Shown one piece after another: positions 54,157 to 64,000 of a DNA stretch of 64,000 nucleotides (positions are counted from its first letter, which is position 1; every line of letters begins with the position of its first letter). This DNA is from Gonocerus acuteangulatus (lineage: Eukaryota; Arthropoda; Insecta; Hemiptera; Coreidae). Made by a program: the position numbers and the translations under genes. Location of the stretch: contig OX328123.1 in assembly GCA_946811695.1 (NCBI GenBank), positions 122,167,118-122,231,117 of the forward strand, written 5' to 3'. A model generated the notes under the pieces. The model worked only from the letters and a program-made list of their open reading frames with translations, was not told the origin of the DNA and did no database searches.

Positions 54157-55151
54157 CTAGAAAGAAGTTTCAACAATTTGTGTATACACACTGTATCTTG
54201 TTTATTATCCTGTCTATACACTCTGTATACAAAGGATAATAAACAAAATCTCACAACTTATATCCTAAATGAGACTATAAATTATTCAAGACAAAAGCTT
54301 GTACAAGAGATAAATTAAAAGTCCATGACGCAGGAGCTGCATCACTAAGCACTTTCCTCAGAATTTGGGCAGTGGAGACTGCATTTATGAATAATTTTCT
54401 TAAAATAACCTATATAAATAAAAACATGATAGTTCTCTTTTACATTTATAATGAGAAACTGTTTCAATTATTAATTTGGAAATTAGTTTCCTTCCAGAGT
54501 TTTGTGTATGCATGGAACTACACTACTTAATAAATATACAAAACTGAACATTTGCGTCAGGTGATCTTGATGAATAATAAAAGCGTCTCCAGGTAAAAAG
54601 ATAACTAATAAAACAGGAAAGAGATAGCCTTGTGACTTTTTGGCGAGTTTTATACATTTAACCTTCCAGCAAGCTCACTGGGATACCAATTAACGTTTTC
54701 TGCCTGTCAAACCCTAGTGGTACGACAAGTTCATCCTTAACCCCTTCCCAACTTCTCTTACCACCCATCCCACCGTTCATCCAGAGAACCCTTAGAATTG
54801 TTCATTATGGTGAGCAAAACAGTATAGAGCACTCTGTACCTCGCACATCCACCTGAGTTATGTTTACAGAATAATATAGTTTCTCTTGAATCTTCTGGGT
54901 TTTTAATGTAGAAGTAAAACAAAATATGTATAATTTGTTCAAATATGATTTAAATTATAATTGGGCTATAATAAAGACTTCTTCAGGAAAACCAGATTAT
55001 AGTTTTACTCTTCATTATTATTTTCAAAAAATTATCACTAAAAAAACAACTTAATAAAAAAAAGAAAATCAAATATTTTTAACTTATACCAGGCAGATTT
55101 AATTTACATGTAAATTTGAAGGGACACATCAATGAATAATAATTTACGTAC
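54157..55151. other. Intron 2 of the 156-residue protein gene
   Basis: 54315-54560 pairs, inverted, with 47570-47830. The rest shows no coding sequence or known repeat. Confidence 0.45.
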
Positions 55152-55325
55152 CTTATGGCCATAGAAACTGCTTCATCTTCGATAGTGTTTCTCACTCCGG
55201 TCTGTTCAATCAAGCCATTCATTGCATTTTCATAAATAGATAGTAGCAAATGTTTCTGTCGGAGAGACTCAAACCATTCTCGTTCTTCTTCTTCTAGTGC
55301 TTTAGCATCTTGGTCTTCCCAAGGT
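55152..55325 (-). CDS. Unrecognised 156-residue protein, exon 2
   Basis: A 174-bp exon between CAACTTTCAG and AAG/GTACGT. It reads PWEDQDAKALEEEEREWFES, then LRQKHLLLSIYENAMNGLIE and a TIEDEAVSMAI end; it is helical and acidic, with a possible short coiled coil. It enters in phase 2 from 56892 and leaves in phase 2 into 54156. Both joins keep the frame, strong support for a real gene. Confidence 0.8.
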
Positions 55326-55504
55326 CTGAAAGTTGCAATGTAACTCTTAAATAAACTGTAGGTTCCTTTAATTTAATTTAAATATATTTTGTACATTTTA
55401 TTATTTTAATAACAATGTTTTGTGCTAAAGGCCTCAGCAGCTGATGCACAATAATGAATATAAAAAAATAAAAAATAAATAACAATGTTAATTCATAAGT
55501 ATCA

Positions 55505-55650
55505 CAGATTTTCGGATGGGTTATCTACAGGTTACCAACTTTTTCTGGCCTGGATATAGTAGTGACATCTTTTCTTTTTTCGAAAAGCTACCTAATGGAA
55601 ATTGAACCCACAAGACATTCTGTGGTTGAACATACCACATGCGCTAAAAG
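55505..55650 (-). repeat. tRNA-derived SINE, diverged copy
   Basis: Inverse of the Ser/Leu-like SINE: GATGGGTTATCTACAGGTTA, TTTTTCTGGCCTGGATAT and a damaged B box ATTGAACCCAC. The head is truncated. Confidence 0.5.
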
Positions 55651-55899
55651 CGACGGCAGGATGCTATTTGCTAATTTATATACGTAATGTTTAAATATCG
55701 TGGTAGCTAATAGCTAATTAGCTTTAGTTATAGTGACAGCTATATCAGTTTGTCATCTCAAAGTTCACTTCTGGTCTTCTCTGGCCCTCTTCCAGTCCGC
55801 ACAGGTCCACTTCTGGTCAGCTCTGAGCAACTTCCAGGGACATTCTAGCTCATTCCTGTTCCACTTCCGCTTCACTCTAGTGAACTTACGATCACAATC

Positions 55900-56141
55900 G
55901 AATATAGATGATGAATATAGTGACCTAGAACTAGCTTAACCAAAAATGGGATCTTCTTTGGCCTAAGTAGCAAAACAATTGATTAATTCAGGGTGTTGCT
56001 AACTTTATTTATTAGGAAGTGTATTAAACTTTTGTATAGTATAATAATAAAATATGCCTAAAGTATACCTTTTGCAGTACTATACATACAGCAAGGACTA
56101 TCGATCAACTGAATATAGATGATGAATATAGTGACCTAGAA
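55900..56141. repeat. Templated insertion with 31-bp flanking direct repeats
   Basis: Identical 31-bp repeats at 55900-55930 and 56111-56141 enclose a 180-bp copy (55931-56110) of 53761-53940. The insert has no poly(A), TIR or other transposon mark. It lies in intron 1 of the gene whose 3' end it copies, in the same orientation. Confidence 0.9.
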
Positions 56142-56891
56142 GTTAATGTGAGAGACCGGAAGTAAGCCAGGTGAGAATTGGAAGTGCCCAAATTTGGCTT
56201 GGATCCACCCGGAAACGTCCGAGGGATGAATGTTTCCCGGAAGTAATTTTGAGAGACCGGAAGTACACAAGACACTCTGATGTACGGGTAAGTAACAGTC
56301 CATAATGAAGAAGTCTAATTTAAATTTACCATCAGTTATTTATTCAGAAACACTTTTTTAAATAATGAAACATTCTCCATATTTTTTGTTTGGGTGCTGA
56401 AAAGTATTATATAAAAGGAATCCCTTGATAATTAGCTAATGTCTTTATAATTAGCTCGCTCTGCTTACTGCAAAAAAGTAAAAAAAAAGAAATATTGGAG
56501 AAAGTTATTGAACAATGTAGTGCCCAAATGTATGTACTTACTCAATAAGGGTTCAATTAGCCATTTCTTGCCAATTTATTTTATTTATATGAACAAATAA
56601 CATGTATTTGAATAAACTTGAACTTTAATTTTTTTTTTCTTGTGGTAAGTCTAATTATAACCTCAATGAATTGATGTTCTGAAATTTGAACAATTTTCAT
56701 GGTCCCTTGAAGATCAACATTATTTGATTATTCTCATCAGATTTTCCATAGTAATTTTCACAATTTTCTTATCTTTCCTTTTCAAAATAAAATAGTAAAT
56801 CTCATGAATAACCAAGACCAATTTGTCATCAAATATTGTTTTGTTTTTTACAAATTAAAAATACTTCACCTTAAATGTTTAATCTACTCAC
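56142..56891. other. Intron 1 remainder
   Basis: Two copies of GAGAGACCGGAAGTA (56150 and 56250) and, inverted, AGTTCACTTCTGGTCTTCTC at about 55765, suggest an old element spanning 55730-56280. No coding seen. Confidence 0.4.
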
Positions 56892-56959
56892 ATTTCCAAT
56901 CTAGGCCTCTTGCTAGGAGGAGTGGATGAATCCAGTAAACCTTGTTCATTTTCCTCCAT
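56892..56959 (-). CDS. Unrecognised 156-residue protein, exon 1 with start codon
   Basis: ATG at 56959 opens MEENEQGLLDSSTPPSKRPR and LE, then a GTGAGT donor in phase 2. SKRPRLE resembles a short basic nuclear localisation signal. A good acceptor (CTACCTGCAG) lies one base before the ATG, so a non-coding 5' exon is likely upstream; a CAG/GTAAGA donor at about 59072 on the same strand is a candidate. Protein: small, acidic, probably nuclear; I do not recognise the family. Confidence 0.75.
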
Positions 56960-57049
56960 TCTGCAGGTAGAAAAAAAAATACATTCAATTAATGCAAAGA
57001 AGTAGAACTACCAATCATTATTAAAGAGTGAATTATTATTATTATTATT

Positions 57050-57390
57050 ATTAAATTTTAACGCCCATTTATTATTAACTTTTATAATTTATGTCTCAAC
57101 AACTAAATTAAACATTACTCAAAGAAGTTTTTATTCATACTGAATTACAAATGAAACAGCTGATCTAAAGGAAACATAATAAAACAGATGACAGTCTTCT
57201 TAGTTACTGCTTCATACATAACTACAAGATAATTAAATTCAACATTAACTACGAATTTTAGGACGGGTTATCTGTAGGTTACCACCCTTTTCTAGCCAGG
57301 ATAGGGCTGATGCCTTTTCTTTTTTCTAAAGAAAGGCCACCACCCCTAGTCGGAATCGAACCCAGACCCTTTGGCACGGAGTGTTAATGA
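57050..57390 (-). repeat. tRNA-derived SINE split by a 165-bp insertion
   Basis: The tail TTTTAACGCCCATTTATTAT lies at about 57054-57080 and the body resumes at about 57251 (TACGAATTTTAGGACGGGTT) up to a truncated head at 57390. The 57081-57250 segment between has no counterpart in the other SINE copies, and ATTAAC occurs at both junctions. Confidence 0.55.
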
Positions 57391-59100
57391 GTGAATTACA
57401 GAAACCGCCAGGTATAAATAAAGAGGAGTTCAAGGTTTATGATATCATGTGTATATTAGGCACATACAAAACAATCATATTAAACCTTTGCGTATGAAGA
57501 GTGCTGCAAAGAGATGTGTTCTCCTGTACGGGATTCTCGCACCCAGCCTCGGCTACCCTTTACGGCATACTTATGTCACTCTCAGTCACAGCGCCTTGAC
57601 TCTTAACGATCTCCACACCAAATTAAAACTCGTCTTTTGTAATTTTGATTTTTGTTTTGTTTACAATGATTATTCATTTTTATTTATGCTGAATAAGTTT
57701 TCAGCTTGAATTATTTTTAAATCTAATAACCTCGTTTAAAAATAACTTATACAAAAATGTTATATTATATACGACTTTTTTATAAGTTATTTATATAAAT
57801 TTATATACGAAGGTGCTAATGACCTTGGCAGTAGAAGCACCTATACTAAATAAATAAAAATAAAAAAAATATACAAGTAAAAAAAAAAAAAAAAAGTTTT
57901 TCTGTTTACCATTTGCCCTTTATTTTATGAATAATAAACAAGGGAAGTATATACTCAAAACCTACAACCTAAAAGTTACCCATCCTCCTTCTTCATGAGA
58001 CCGACGGAGTTAAAAACTTTTTTTTTTGTTTATATATATAGAACTTTTTTACAAAAACAAAAGGATTATTATAAATAAGTACAGTTAAGATAATTAATTG
58101 TTTACTGAAATATGCAATATATTAAACATATCAAGTAAATATTAGATTAATGACCGCTTGGTAGTTGACAACACACACAAAAAAGTAAATATTAAATATT
58201 TTTTAAAAACGGAGGACATGGACTAAAAAAAATGTTTTTCTAAATTTAACAAAACACGAATATAATATTTTAACACTTCACGAGCTAAAAGTGAACTAAT
58301 TTTGCTAAAACAAGCTTTTGGGGATGTACAGAAGTATAAAAACTAACGGTAATATGACAAAGGTTGATAGGGTGAATGGGTAATGAGAAGTAATTCGCCT
58401 GAATAGCTCACAAGCTCATTCACAACTTCATTCGAATACTAGCTAGTAGTTGGTCAGAATACTAGATGTACACTATCGTAACGCTAGATAGCACTAAAGT
58501 CAAAAGTAAAATGAGAAGGGAAGAGTGCGAGAGGTACGAGGAGCTCTCGGCTCCTGGACAATTCAATGGTATGTGGGTTTAAGAGCCTAACAATCAATGA
58601 AAACATTTTACAATTGAAGATCTCTAGTCTTTTTTACATTTTTATAAAATGATTTTAAATCTCTTGGACCTACACTGCATTAATGTAGAAATAGTAATTT
58701 AACCTAATGAATGTTTAACAAAGAAATAGTTTTTAGAACTTAATCGTTTATGAAAACAAAATTTGTACAGGATGCACTAGATTAATAAAAAATGGCAATT
58801 TCTCAACAAATAATTTAAACGTATTTCCAGGGGATGTTAACAACATAAAACAGACCTCGATCATAATGTAATAAATATCCATAGAAAAGAATAACTACTA
58901 GAAGCAGGCCCTTTCTCTCGGCACATTGAAATTTGTTTAACTTTTATGAGAATTAAACCAATTTAATCACACCAAAAACAAATATTAAAAAGTAGAGTGA
59001 GTATATTGTTAGCATACTGAAGCCGAATGAATAGAACAAAAAAGAAAATGTCTGAAATGACCAAGTTCTTACCTGAAAAGTATATTATCACAATTCTTTG
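57391..59100. other. 5' side of the 156-residue protein gene
   Basis: A SINE-type 3' end (GGTGCTAATGACC with AAGCACC and an A-rich tail) lies at 57810-57890. On the minus strand the likely 5' UTR intron fills this region. No other gene. Confidence 0.4.
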
Positions 59101-60416
59101 TAGTTCATAGTTAAAGTGGAGGACAGGCACCGCCCACCATGATTTCTCTCAGCTTAGAAACCTGAATATCAACACAAAGAGTCACTACTTTCTTCAATTC
59201 AACTAAAGTGCTTGTCCATTAAACTTTGTTTATAAGACAATTGATGAAAACTACTGATATCAGACATACTGGTTTGTTTGCAAACCAGTTTAATTACATT
59301 TAAATACTGATAGACAGCGCCACAGTGCAACAAGATGAGCAATCAGCTGTCAGTGGCTTACCCCTCCTATGCATTATGCACAGACCTTATTAACATAAAA
59401 TAAAAGGCTTCCCGCGAGTATTTAAAAGCAAGCTTTTAAAATAACAAACCTGAAGTCAATTACAAATGCGAAATTCCCTTCGTCTATTGATATTTATGGT
59501 CGATGAATAACTCTGTATTAAAGTTTTGCTCGTATTTTTTAATATTTTAATTACACATTGAACCTTCTTGAAAAGAAGAGTTAATTAAAACGTGAAAATT
59601 CAAGACTATGTATGCAGTCACAACATACGAGAGCTCTTCAGAGAGAAATATTGATTTTTAAGACTACTATGTAAGACGAGTTTCTTCTCAACGTCTATCA
59701 GCCATCCTCCATAAACATAGTTATTTTTTGCCAAAGGTCATGTTTGGAGAGGAAAATATTTATGCAATGCGTTGCATATTACAAAGACAATTTCGTCATT
59801 ATATTGTGTATCGACTTTCATCTAACTCAGCTTTGCCTCTTTCATATCTCTGGACCAATGAATGCGGGTATGAATAAACTGATATGGCCCGTAAAAATTC
59901 TGCAAATATTTCGAACGATGTTCTAATCTACAGAAAGTATGCGATTTTTTTTTATTCAGAGACCAAGGTGCAATATAACAAAAGTAATTTTACGCTAGAT
60001 TATGTTTGTATTTAGAAAAATTAAAAAGAATGAATCGCGTTAACTGTAAAAATTGAATTTGGATTATTTTATAGTTTAAGCTTTCAGTTAAATACCCATT
60101 TCCACTAGCCCGATTTTGCTCGCTTATCGAATACATTTTTTTCTTGTGTATTCATTCTTTTATAGCTGTAGTTCATTGTTAAAATCAAGATCAGAAGATC
60201 ACTAATCTGACGATTTCACAGATTCAGAATACCCTTCCCATTAGGTTGAAATGATATACAGTAAGTTTCATTGGGAGAAAACGCAAATAATACATGGCAT
60301 TGATTTGTTTTCCAAAAATTAAAAAAATGAGAGGAAATCAAAGTGTATCTATGTCAGTAAATATATTGTTGTCATTACCTGTTGTTTTAGATCTTCTTCA
60401 CTCGCATCCTTGAAAG
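59101..60416. other. No gene seen
   Basis: Probably contains the minus-strand gene's promoter, judging by the candidate non-coding exon donor near 59072. A short open frame at 59744-59926 has no protein signature. Confidence 0.35.
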
Positions 60417-60701
60417 CAGGGCCGCCTCATCTCAGAGCCGGGCCCGGGACCAGATCACGGGCCCCCGCTTCTCTCAGCCGGGCCCCCACTTCTCAGAGCC
60501 AGAATGAAAATTCTAGTACTTTGCTATAGGACTTTGGGCATTTTAAAATTATTTTCATCTTCAGTTTTTAGCAAAATGAGAATAAAAGCCGACAATCGGT
60601 GCTGCAAAGGTCACTTTAGGTACATTTTTTTCCAATTAGCGAGGATCGGCCCGGGCCCGGGACAACTGTACCCGGTTGTCCTCCCCCACGTGGCGGCCCT
60701 G
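60417..60701. mobile_element. hAT-type MITE, 285 bp, TIR CAGGGCCGCC
   Basis: Ends CAGGGCCGCC and GGCGGCCCTG are exact 10-bp inverted repeats with GC-rich subterminal blocks (GGGCCCGGGAC twice). Flanks CTTGAAAG and GGTGAAAG match at 6 of 8 bases, a worn 8-bp duplication. It has far higher GC content than its surroundings. No coding. Confidence 0.7.
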
Positions 60702-61331
60702 GGTGAAAGTACTGCTTTTGAACAGGTATTGAGGGATTCTTCTCAAACGATCAGGCAAAAGCATCTTTAGGTTCTTTTCTTATATAGTAACACACACTTT
60801 TAAATAGACAAATTAACATTTTTAAGATGTTCCCTACCAAATCGTTTTTGATCAATAGGATCTATGTAGAATTGAGGAAATATTAAAAAAATATGTCTTG
60901 TGTCCAACTTCAATAGCTAAATATCCGCAATGTATGTTTTCAAACCTTTAAAAGTATGTTGCAAGAAAAGAACCCAATGACAAACTGTTTTTAAGGCGGC
61001 AAGTATGGACAATCAACTTGAAGAATCGTGGAAGGCCCAAAGTACTGTTTTATTTGGAAACATTATTTAGAAAAAGAAAATAACAACAATAGCTCAGTTT
61101 AATTAGTCATTTGAGAAACCACATATGCCCAAAAATCAATATCAAAACTAGAATATAGTTCCATTGATTATGATATTCGAGAATATTGTTATACCTCTTT
61201 GGCCCTGATAGGTTGAACTTCTTTGATAATATTTATACTTTTGAAACCTTTGTTTAGCTGGTTTATTTATTTAACAATTTCTATAAATGAAGAATTTTAT
61301 GTCTTAACAGTCCGATTTGGTCTTCTTTAAA
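60702..61331. other. No gene seen
   Basis: AT-rich sequence upstream of the putative WD-repeat exon; no clear promoter motif. Confidence 0.35.
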
Positions 61332-61455
61332 ATGACGAGTGTTAGGCTAGAAGTCCAGTGGTCCCCAGTTCAAAGTGAGAGATTTATAACATGGGGCACT
61401 GAAATATTTTTATATGAGACATTACCAAAACAAAGCAATTATTCTGGCAACTCCT
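61332..61455 (+). CDS. Putative WD-repeat protein (Mio/MIOS-like), first coding exon
   Basis: ATG at 61332 opens MTSVRLEVQWSPVQSERFIT, WGTEIFLYETLP and on to NYSGNS, ending at a T/GTAAGC donor in phase 1. The pattern (I/V)xWSPxxxxRFITWGxEIxLYE resembles the N-terminus of Mio/MIOS, a WD-repeat subunit of the GATOR2 complex that activates TORC1 at the lysosome. It is only 41 residues. I found no convincing next exon before 64000, so the assignment rests on this motif and the donor. Confidence 0.4.
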
Positions 61456-62421
61456 GTAAGCATTTTAATCTCCATTGGAAATATTATGATGTGTTTTCCT
61501 GTCTATTATTTTGTTTAAAAATACCACTGCTAATAACTATACTTACACCTATAAAAATAAAATAAGAAAAACAAATTGTTTATATGGGCTGCTTATTATC
61601 TGTTTAACTTTTGATTTATTTTTTACAAGTGGTGATATTTCTATCTTGATGAATTTTTATCTGAATTTCAATGATTTTTTTCCTGGTAGAATTTCTGAAA
61701 TGCTTCCTTTCCAATCACTTTTATCAACTGCTCAATCTTCAAAGATTCTGTCTGGTCAATGTCTGGCTTCTAACTTGAATGCCTAACACCTCTGCCTAGA
61801 ATACAGAAGGTCCTGTCCTAAATCCAATATAAATTTCCTTGGCTAAGAAATGTTTCAGATACTGCAAACAGATCATTTTGCAGTCAGTGTAGTCATTGAT
61901 ATGATTAGGCTGAGTTGTTATTCGCTTTTCTCCAGCTCTATAGAGCCAGGGATGACCGGGTATTTGATGGTCAGACTAATATCTGTTAATTGTGTTAGTC
62001 TGAGAACTCGTTGGTTACCGCTTTTCAAATTCTTCTAATGATGTCAAACTATCCACAGGTCAAGTTCTGCATCGTAAACTTACGTAATGAGACCAGTCTT
62101 TAGGTATGTTCATAGACATTGTTAAAAATGTGGTGGAGGGAAATGTTATTCAACATAGTCTCCATCACAAAGGAGTTGCTGTCATTACTCCCATAATGAT
62201 CAGACATGTAGGCAATTGTATTCTGATAATTTAGCCCCAGTACTGCTTTAACTTCATTTTTTGCCTAATTATAAGTGATCCATTAGTTATGAGTAGTCTG
62301 ATGGCACTGGTCTAAAGCCAGTGGGGTCTTTGGCATTTTAGGCCCTGGCTCTTCCCTCATTGCCTGTAAACGAGAAGAGCAACAGTGGGTTTCCTTTAAA
62401 TATCCACTAAATACTCCTTCA
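61456..62421. other. No exon confirmed
   Basis: Short open frames at 61511-61786 and 61850-62038 (+) have unremarkable composition and no WD motif. They may be intronic. Confidence 0.35.
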
Positions 62422-62900
62422 GGGTCATTCCGTGTCAAATCAACACAGTGATTTTTCTTTACCATCTCAGATTTAAATGAAATTTGGTGTGGAGGTAGCC
62501 TTTGTATAGACTAAAAACAATACCAAAAATTATTGAAAAATATCAACTGGTTTGGAAATTACAGCTATGTAAAATTTCAAAAATTGTCAAAAAATGCCGG
62601 TACCTGAGATTTTCGAATTGCTATTGTGGCTCTTATATTTAAGCTAGAGAGCTGGGAGGGGTGTTATTTTAAAGCTCTTTGTATGACCTTTCTTATGATA
62701 TGCAACACCATATAGGGTAGGTGGGAAAAAAATTTCTGATTCAAAAACAAAATTTTATTTGTGTATATCTCAAAATGCGTATTTTTAAAAATTTTCAACA
62801 TTTTATATGTTTTTCTAAGTGTATTTGAGAACTCATTCCTAAAGTTTTATGATGGGATTCCAATGGGTTAACCATTTATTCATTTTTTTTGTTTTTTTTT
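62422..62900. repeat. Dispersed repeat beginning CAGGGTCATTCCGTGTCAAA
   Basis: The first 60 bases match, inverted, 26330-26391 (TTGATTTGACATGGAATGAC, and CTCAGATTT followed by AATGAAA). This marks the end of a dispersed element with a CAGGGTCATTCC terminus. Its other end was not found. Confidence 0.45.
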
Positions 62901-63133
62901 AAGATGCTAATATTTTGGACGATATACAAAACATGATCATATATGTATATGTTACTTACTTGCAATTGCAATACAACTTTAAATCTCTTTAAAATGTTTA
63001 AAAATAATCTTTTTTTATTAAATAAAATATGTTGAATTATAATTATAATAGTAAAAGCACTTTTATTAAAATTAGAATAAATCAGTACTAAATTTAACTT
63101 GTATTATCATTACATTTTCTAATGATGTAATGG
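62901..63133. other. AT-rich sequence
   Basis: No feature recognised. Confidence 0.4.
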
Positions 63134-63336
63134 AAGGCCCAATGGCGATGAGTGTCAAGGTATGAGCACTTAACACTGCATGCCAAGGGTCGTGGGTTGG
63201 ATACCCACGATGGTGGCTTTTCTTTATAAAAAAGTAAAGGCATCAGCCCTATCCTGGCTAGAAAAGGGTGGTAACCTATAGATAACCCATCCTAAAATTC
63301 TTAGTTAATAATAATGGATGTTAAAGTTTAAATAAA
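63134..63336 (+). repeat. tRNA-derived SINE, Ser/Leu-like head, full copy
   Basis: Head GGCCCAATGGCGATGAGTGT, AAGGTATGAGCACTTAACAC, B-box variant GTGGGTTGGATACCCACG, body CTATCCTGGCTAGAAAAGGG and TATAGATAACCC, tail TTAATAATAATGGATGTTAA. Confidence 0.75.
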
Positions 63337-64000
63337 TAAACATTGCCTAATAACAAACCTTAAACAAAATTTTATTTGCCTTCATCAACTAAACTACTTT
63401 AAGGAGATGAAAAGTAATGCTGAGTAGCTTGTCATATTCAGCAAAGCTTCATTTGACATTGAATTTTCTGTGTGTAAACTCTTCCAGTTGGTGTAATGGG
63501 ATTAAATGTGTACAATAGATCATTATTTATTTAAATTTTGAGCGTCTATTATAATTAACTGGCATCCCAAGAACATCGGGTTTTGGTGGAAATGAAAAAT
63601 ATGGGGAAGGTCCAGCAGGGGGCAAGAATGTGACCTTAATTTCATCTTCATTTTGATACAAAACATGCCAACCACCATTTAGTGTCGTTGTATGTAGCAC
63701 TTACGTAACCTCTTACATCCTTTATTAATAGTTTTTCGAATTATCTTGTAGTAGACAGTTTCAGAGCTATGATCAAAAGAAAATACATTACTTTCATTTT
63801 TAAAAGGTTTCAACTGGTAAAAAATCATGAAATAGTTAATGCCTTTTTAAAACTGTCACTTAAGAAATTTCCAGTTCCTACATACTCTTCTTGTGTGACA
63901 TAGGCACTTAAATTTTACTTGTCATCTTCTTAAAGTAGTTTTGTTAATGGAAGCAAGTACAATTTTGTTAATGGTTTGTTATTAGAAAATGTAATGATAA
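63337..64000. other. No gene seen
   Basis: AT-rich; a SINE tail fragment (TGAGCGTCTATTATAATTAA, minus) near 63538-63560. Confidence 0.35.

Overview
This window is AT-rich, intron-rich animal nuclear DNA, very probably from an arthropod. The evidence is spliced genes with GT/AG introns, an NK2-class homeobox gene, a MADF-BESS gene of the type expanded in arthropods, and a dense repeat load: Jockey-like LINE, Penelope-like element with hammerhead-ribozyme motifs, copia, mariner/pogo, hAT, piggyBac, tRNA-derived and 5S-rRNA-derived SINEs, and long (TA)n tracts. I cannot name the species. There is no operon, phage, plasmid or CRISPR content.

Layout. Positions 19-12033 (+) hold a complete four-exon NK2-class homeobox gene of 207 codons. 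All three introns agree in phase. They are full of repeats, including a 1.9-kb array of a 30-bp satellite at 8923-10838. Positions 14849-18536 (-) hold a gene with at least two firmly joined exons, a third phase-compatible one, and a terminal-type exon coding an acidic protein with nine-residue repeats; how that last exon joins is unresolved. Positions 18661-30750 are almost entirely mobile-element debris. Clear items there are a probable solo LTR, a pogo-type element, a 140-bp-unit tandem block, Penelope endonuclease remains and hammerhead-like motifs.

Positions 31517-40676 (-) form a two-exon MADF-BESS gene. An 8.4-kb intron, containing copia remains and a 694-bp inverted-repeat transposon, splits the MADF domain. 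The second exon carries one stop codon and two homopolymer frameshifts. About 20 bp upstream of its ATG begins a 5-kb hAT-like element (40696-45698) that itself holds an inverted duplication of a mariner transposase fragment. Positions 48311-52780 are mostly unique AT-rich sequence with a 161-bp piggyBac-type MITE.

Positions 53928-56959 (-) hold a clean three-exon gene for a 156-residue protein I do not recognise. Its first intron contains a 180-bp copy of the gene's own last codons and 3' UTR, bounded by 31-bp direct repeats. Near the right end, 61332-61455 (+) looks like the first coding exon of a WD-repeat protein, possibly the Mio/MIOS family.

The genes show no functional link to each other. 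The window's main interest is in genome structure: templated insertion, nested transposons with readable target-site duplications, satellite higher-order structure, palindromes and ribozyme-like retroelement ends. All calls were made by eye; no alignment, profile or folding program was run.
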